Shown here one piece after another: positions 14,365 to 16,584 of a stretch of DNA of 16,584 nucleotides; position 1 is the first letter of the stretch, and every line of letters begins with the position of its first letter. The notes under the pieces were generated by a model. The model did not search any database and was not told the origin of the DNA. It saw only the letters and a list, made by a program, of their open reading frames with translations. A program made the position numbers and the translations under genes. Source of the stretch: JAVBNC01 sp031551765 (lineage in GTDB: Bacteria; Desulfobacterota; Desulfovibrionia; Desulfovibrionales; Desulfovibrionaceae); the NCBI GenBank assembly GCA_031551765.1, contig JAVBNC010000078.1, positions 1 to 16,584 of the forward strand, in the 5' to 3' direction.

Positions 14365-14387
14365 TGGTAAAAAGTGGTAAAAAATGG
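14364..14387 (+). promoter_or_regulatory. MraZ operator: three boxes at 10-bp spacing
   Basis: GTGG at 14364 and 14374 and ATGG at 14384 recur at exactly 10 bp within AGTGGTAAAA-type units. MraZ is known to repress its own operon through short direct repeats placed one helical turn apart (TGGG-type boxes in E. coli, AAAGTG-type boxes in Mycoplasma). G-rich units in the same 10-bp register (GGGGG at 14344, GAAGG at 14354) might extend the array upstream. Confidence 0.75.
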
Positions 14388-14406
14388 TTAAGGAGACGCC
14401 AGGCCC

Positions 14407-14856
14407 ATGCTTTTCCGAGGCAGATCAACACGCACCCTGGACGCCAAGGGACGGCTCATGCTGCCCCCGGAGTTTCGCGATATCCTCCTTGACCGGAGCG
14501 AGGGCGGGCGTCTGGTGCTGACCACCTATGACGGCTGCATTGTGGGTTTTCCCTGGCCGGACTGGGTGGAGTTCGAGGAAAAGATCAACCGCGTCCAGAA
14601 CCCGGCCCGCAGCGTGCGGGACTTCCGGCGTCTGGTGGTGGGCGGGGCGGAACCCATGACCGCCGACGGCCAGGGCAGGCTGCGCCTTTCCCGCGACCAC
14701 ATGCAGTACGCGGGCATAGGCAGGGAAGCCGTGCTGGTGGGCCAGGGCCCGCGCTTTGAGCTGTGGGACGCGGCCCGCCTGAACCCCGTGCTGGCGAAAG
14801 ACTTTGACGACGTGGCCCAGTCCATGGCGGAAAGCGGTATAGATTTCGTATTTTAG
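14407..14856 (+). CDS. mraZ: Transcriptional regulator MraZ
   Basis: 149 residues, the usual MraZ size, with two AbrB-like SpoVT half-domains. Each carries the DxxxR signature: DAKGR (12-16) and DGQGR (87-91). MLFRGRSTRTLDAKGR is the normal N-terminus. MraZ forms a ring-shaped oligomer, binds the nucleoid and represses the division/cell-wall operon. It heads that operon here, with matching operator boxes upstream. AGGAG sits 11 nt ahead of the ATG, slightly far. rsmH follows after about 25 nt. Confidence 0.97.
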   Translation: MLFRGRSTRTLDAKGRLMLPPEFRDILLDRSEGGRLVLTTYDGCIVGFPWPDWVEFEEKINRVQNPARSVRDFRRLVVGGAEPMTADGQGRLRLSRDHMQYAGIGREAVLVGQGPRFELWDAARLNPVLAKDFDDVAQSMAESGIDFVF

Positions 14857-14881
14857 GGTTAGCTATGGTTTGGGGGCAGTT

Positions 14882-15859
14882 ATGAACGGCGCGGGCGTAA
14901 ACGCCTCTCTCCGGCATGTGCCGGTGCTGCTGGCCGAGGTGCTGGAATATCTGGCACCCCGGCCCGGCGGCCGCTACCTGGACGGCACCCTGGGCCTGGC
15001 CGGTCACGCTTCCGCGGTGCTGAACGCCGCGCCGGACAGCTTGCTGCTGGGGTTGGACCGCGACCAGGAAGCCCTGGCCCTGGCCGCCGAGCGCCTGGCC
15101 TCTTTCGGGAACCGCGCGCGCACTCGGTATTCAGCTTTCAGCGACGCGGCTTCCTGCCTGGACGAAGCGGGCTGGGAAACGGTGGACGGCGCGCTTATTG
15201 ACATCGGCGTCTCCTCGTTGCAATTGGATTCGCCGGAACGCGGCTTCAGCTTTATGGCCGACGGCCCTCTGGACATGCGCATGGACCCCTCTTCCGGCGC
15301 GGCCCCCGCCTCTCGTCTGGTGAACACCGCCCCCTTCGAAACGCTCAAGGACATCATCAGCTCGGGTGGGGAAGAACCCCAGGCCGGCCGTATCGCGCGG
15401 GCCATTGTGGAAGCCAGGGCCAAGAAACCCCTGACCACCACCCGGGAACTGGCCGCGCTGGTGGAAAGGGCGTACCCGCCCAAGTGGCGGGCCACGGCGC
15501 GCAACCACCCGGCCACCCGCACCTTTCAGGCCCTGCGCACGGCGGTCAACAACGAAGAGGGCGAACTGCGGCAATTCCTGAGCCAGGTGGCTCCGCGCCT
15601 CGCTCCGGGCGGCAGGCTGGTGGTCATTTCCTTTCATTCGCTGGAAGACCGCATCGTGAAGAATTTTTTCCGGGAGGAATCCACGGGCTGCATCTGTCCC
15701 CCGCATGTACCCGTTTGTTCCTGCAACCATAAGGCGACCCTGCGCGTGCTGACCAGAAAACCGGTCACGCCCTTGCCGGAAGAAGTGGCGGCCAATCCCC
15801 GCGCAAGCAGCGCCAAGCTGCGGGCCGCGGAAAGGCTGCCGGGCGGGGGACAAGGCTGA
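14882..15859 (+). CDS. rsmH: 16S rRNA (cytosine-1402-N4)-methyltransferase RsmH
   Basis: 325 residues. It uses S-adenosylmethionine to methylate N4 of C1402 in the ribosomal decoding centre. Signatures are clear: HVPVLLAEVLEYL (12-24), YLDGTLGLAGHA (32-43, usually DGTLGGGGH), LDRDQEAL, DIGVSSLQLDSPERGFSF (107-124), DGPLDMRMD, HPATRTFQALR (209-219) and ISFHSLEDRIVK (249-260). A cysteine cluster CICPPHVPVCSC (270-281), seen in many homologues, is present. ATG at 14882 was chosen over an in-frame TTG at 14870 because homology begins near residue 12 and GGGGG precedes it; the choice is not certain. The stop overlaps the next ATG by one base. Confidence 0.96.
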   Translation: MNGAGVNASLRHVPVLLAEVLEYLAPRPGGRYLDGTLGLAGHASAVLNAAPDSLLLGLDRDQEALALAAERLASFGNRARTRYSAFSDAASCLDEAGWETVDGALIDIGVSSLQLDSPERGFSFMADGPLDMRMDPSSGAAPASRLVNTAPFETLKDIISSGGEEPQAGRIARAIVEARAKKPLTTTRELAALVERAYPPKWRATARNHPATRTFQALRTAVNNEEGELRQFLSQVAPRLAPGGRLVVISFHSLEDRIVKNFFREESTGCICPPHVPVCSCNHKATLRVLTRKPVTPLPEEVAANPRASSAKLRAAERLPGGGQG

Positions 15860-16179
15860 TGGCGGGCGAGGAACACGGCGGCGCGGCGGGCAGGGGCTGG
15901 GTTCTGGCTTTGGCCCTGTCCGTGGCCACAGGGCTGGCCCTGGGGCTGGCCCTGGTGTGGGTAAACATAGAGCGCACCAATATCGGCTACGGCGTGCGCC
16001 GCCTGCAAGGGGAACTGGACGGCCGCCTGGCGCATACGACCAAGCTGGAAGTGGAACGGGACAGGCTTCTTTCCCCCTACGCGCTGGACAGAAAGGCCAA
16101 GGAGCTGGGCATGCGGCCCGCTAAATCCGGCCAAAACCGGCGCATGGACAACGGAACGCTGCAGACGCTGCCGCGCTGA
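15859..16179 (+). CDS. ftsL: FtsL-like cell-division protein
   Basis: 106 residues. A short cytoplasmic tail is followed by one strongly hydrophobic helix (about 13-36), then a charged, coiled-coil-like periplasmic stretch with heptad leucines (VRRLQGELDGRLAHTTKLEVERDRL), and LDRKAKELGMRPA, typical of FtsL proteins of this size. FtsL bridges FtsB/FtsQ and the septal synthase FtsWI. Sequence conservation in the family is low, so the call rests mainly on topology, length and its place right after rsmH (ATGA overlap). The next gene in this cluster is normally ftsI, which is not seen in the following 405 bases. Confidence 0.82.
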   Translation: MAGEEHGGAAGRGWVLALALSVATGLALGLALVWVNIERTNIGYGVRRLQGELDGRLAHTTKLEVERDRLLSPYALDRKAKELGMRPAKSGQNRRMDNGTLQTLPR

Positions 16180-16215
16180 GCGCAAGGAGAGCGATACAGT
16201 CCTCCGGAACAACGG

Positions 16216-16337
16216 CAGGGCATGTCGACACTGCGAGGGTTGCCGCTTCGGAAAGCTTTTTTACGCGGAGAGGTACCCGCCTTAAAAAAGCTTTTCATAC
16301 GACGGGAACAAAAACCTTCGCAGTGTCAACGGGCCCT
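16216..16337. repeat. 122-bp imperfect palindrome downstream of ftsL
   Basis: 16216-16268 aligns with the reverse complement of 16277-16337 with a few small gaps. Matching blocks are CAGGGC, the GTCGACACTGCGAGGGTT / AACCTTCGCAGTGTCAAC pair, and GGAAAGCTTTTTTACGCGG against CCGCCTTAAAAAAGCTTTTC. The loop is about 8 nt. An outside 12-mer (16344-16355) is an exact reverse complement of 16237-16248 and could compete for pairing. Confidence 0.8.
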
Positions 16338-16374
16338 GGAAAAAAGCGGCAACCCGGGCCGCACGAAGAGAAAC

Positions 16375-16537
16375 GGAACACGGAACGATACCCCTGCCCG
16401 ATAAAGTTTTTAGGAAAAGGGATGGGGGTCCGGGGGTAGGGGTAAGCCCCATTTTTAAAAAGGGGCTTTCCCCAACCCCCCGACCCCCAAACCATTTACA
16501 AAAAACATTATAGGGCAGGGGTATCGTTGCGGGTTCC
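16375..16537. repeat. 163-bp imperfect palindrome upstream of the window end
   Basis: The left half (16375-16450) matches the reverse complement of the right half (16461-16537) with few gaps. Outer ends share AACGATACCCCTGCCC; the inner parts are G-rich on the left (GGGGGTCCGGGGGTAGGGG) and C-rich on the right. The centre ATTTTTAAAAA is itself palindromic. No target-site duplication or transposase is visible. Confidence 0.82.
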
Positions 16538-16584
16538 GGTTATAATAGTGCGGGCCCGGGTGGCGCAGTTTTTCCGGGCCCGGT

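Larger units (their letters stand above)
16180..16584. other. 405-bp gene-free region with two long inverted repeats
   Basis: No credible gene was found. The one open frame on the plus strand (16222-16404, 60 residues, rich in Lys and Arg) lies inside the palindromes and has no family resemblance. The region holds two long imperfect palindromes (16216-16337 and 16375-16537) and ends in a GGGCCC-rich stretch where CGGGCCCGGG (16551-16560) can pair with CCGGGCCCGG (16574-16583). A TATAAT at 16541-16546 has no acceptable -35 partner. Confidence 0.6.

Noticed and set aside
16222..16404. 60-residue basic open frame after ftsL
   Set aside because: It lies within the two palindromes, has no clear ribosome site and bears no resemblance to FtsI or other dcw proteins.
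16541..16546. Perfect TATAAT as a possible ftsI promoter
   Set aside because: The hexamer 17 bp upstream is GGGGTA, and no better -35 box is found at 16-18 bp.
1..16584. CRISPR arrays, tRNA or rRNA genes, toxin-antitoxin or defence genes, transposases
   Set aside because: Scanned for by eye on both strands. No regularly spaced short repeats, cloverleaf arms, conserved rRNA segments or catalytic motifs of such proteins were seen; a tRNAscan-SE or HMM search would be the decisive test.

Overview
The window is a GC-rich (by eye over 60%), gene-dense stretch of bacterial chromosome. Product types and layout fit a Desulfovibrio-like member of the Desulfobacterota: membrane subunits of a Hyf/Hyc (group 4 hydrogenase-like) complex, a YmdB-TyrS-NtrX-like run, a HD-GYP-type protein next to pyruvate kinase, and the start of a division/cell-wall (dcw) cluster. 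The taxonomic assignment is inferred from gene content only. I found no rRNA, tRNA, CRISPR array, phage gene, transposase or complete defence system. Most genes are ordinary; the unusual material lies in the intergenic regions.

Layout. Positions 1-322 hold no convincing gene but carry a hairpin and one copy of an 81-bp dispersed repeat. On the minus strand follow hyfC (323-1231) and hyfB (1235-3277), preceded by a 336-bp leader (3278-3613) with a promoter candidate and two mutually exclusive hairpins, one of them terminator-like. Further along the minus strand are a secreted esterase-D-family hydrolase (3614-4549), a 149-bp imperfect palindrome (4645-4793) and a YgaP-type rhodanese with two membrane helices (4801-5328). 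Two plus-strand genes follow: a dimeric alpha/beta-barrel-type protein (5472-6077) and a cytoplasmic SGNH hydrolase (6107-6715). The second ends in a near-perfect 33-bp hairpin that takes in its own stop codon. An EamA transporter (minus, 6794-7708) converges on it.

Divergent from the transporter are ymdB (7824-8630), tyrS (8700-9932) and an NtrX-like sigma-54 activator (9952-11376), followed by a second copy of the 81-bp repeat and a terminator serving the opposite strand. On the minus strand lie pyk (12693-14141) and a HD-GYP-like protein whose HD dyad reads YD (11595-12593), with an 18-bp stem between them. A 265-bp divergent region holds the mraZ promoter and three GTGG/ATGG boxes at exact 10-bp spacing, the expected MraZ operator type. 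Then come mraZ, rsmH and ftsL on the plus strand. The last 405 bases, where ftsI would be expected, contain no recognisable gene but two long imperfect inverted repeats.

How the genes work together. hyfB-hyfC would form part of a proton-pumping membrane arm, but no other subunit is next to them. mraZ-rsmH-ftsL is the autoregulated head of the division cluster. The other genes are housekeeping or small hydrolase/transport functions. The repeat family always starts at or just after a stop codon, in the same orientation relative to the gene, which suggests a 3'-end or terminator role. No new multi-gene system is evident; the most original signals are the hyfB leader, the repeat family and the palindromes.
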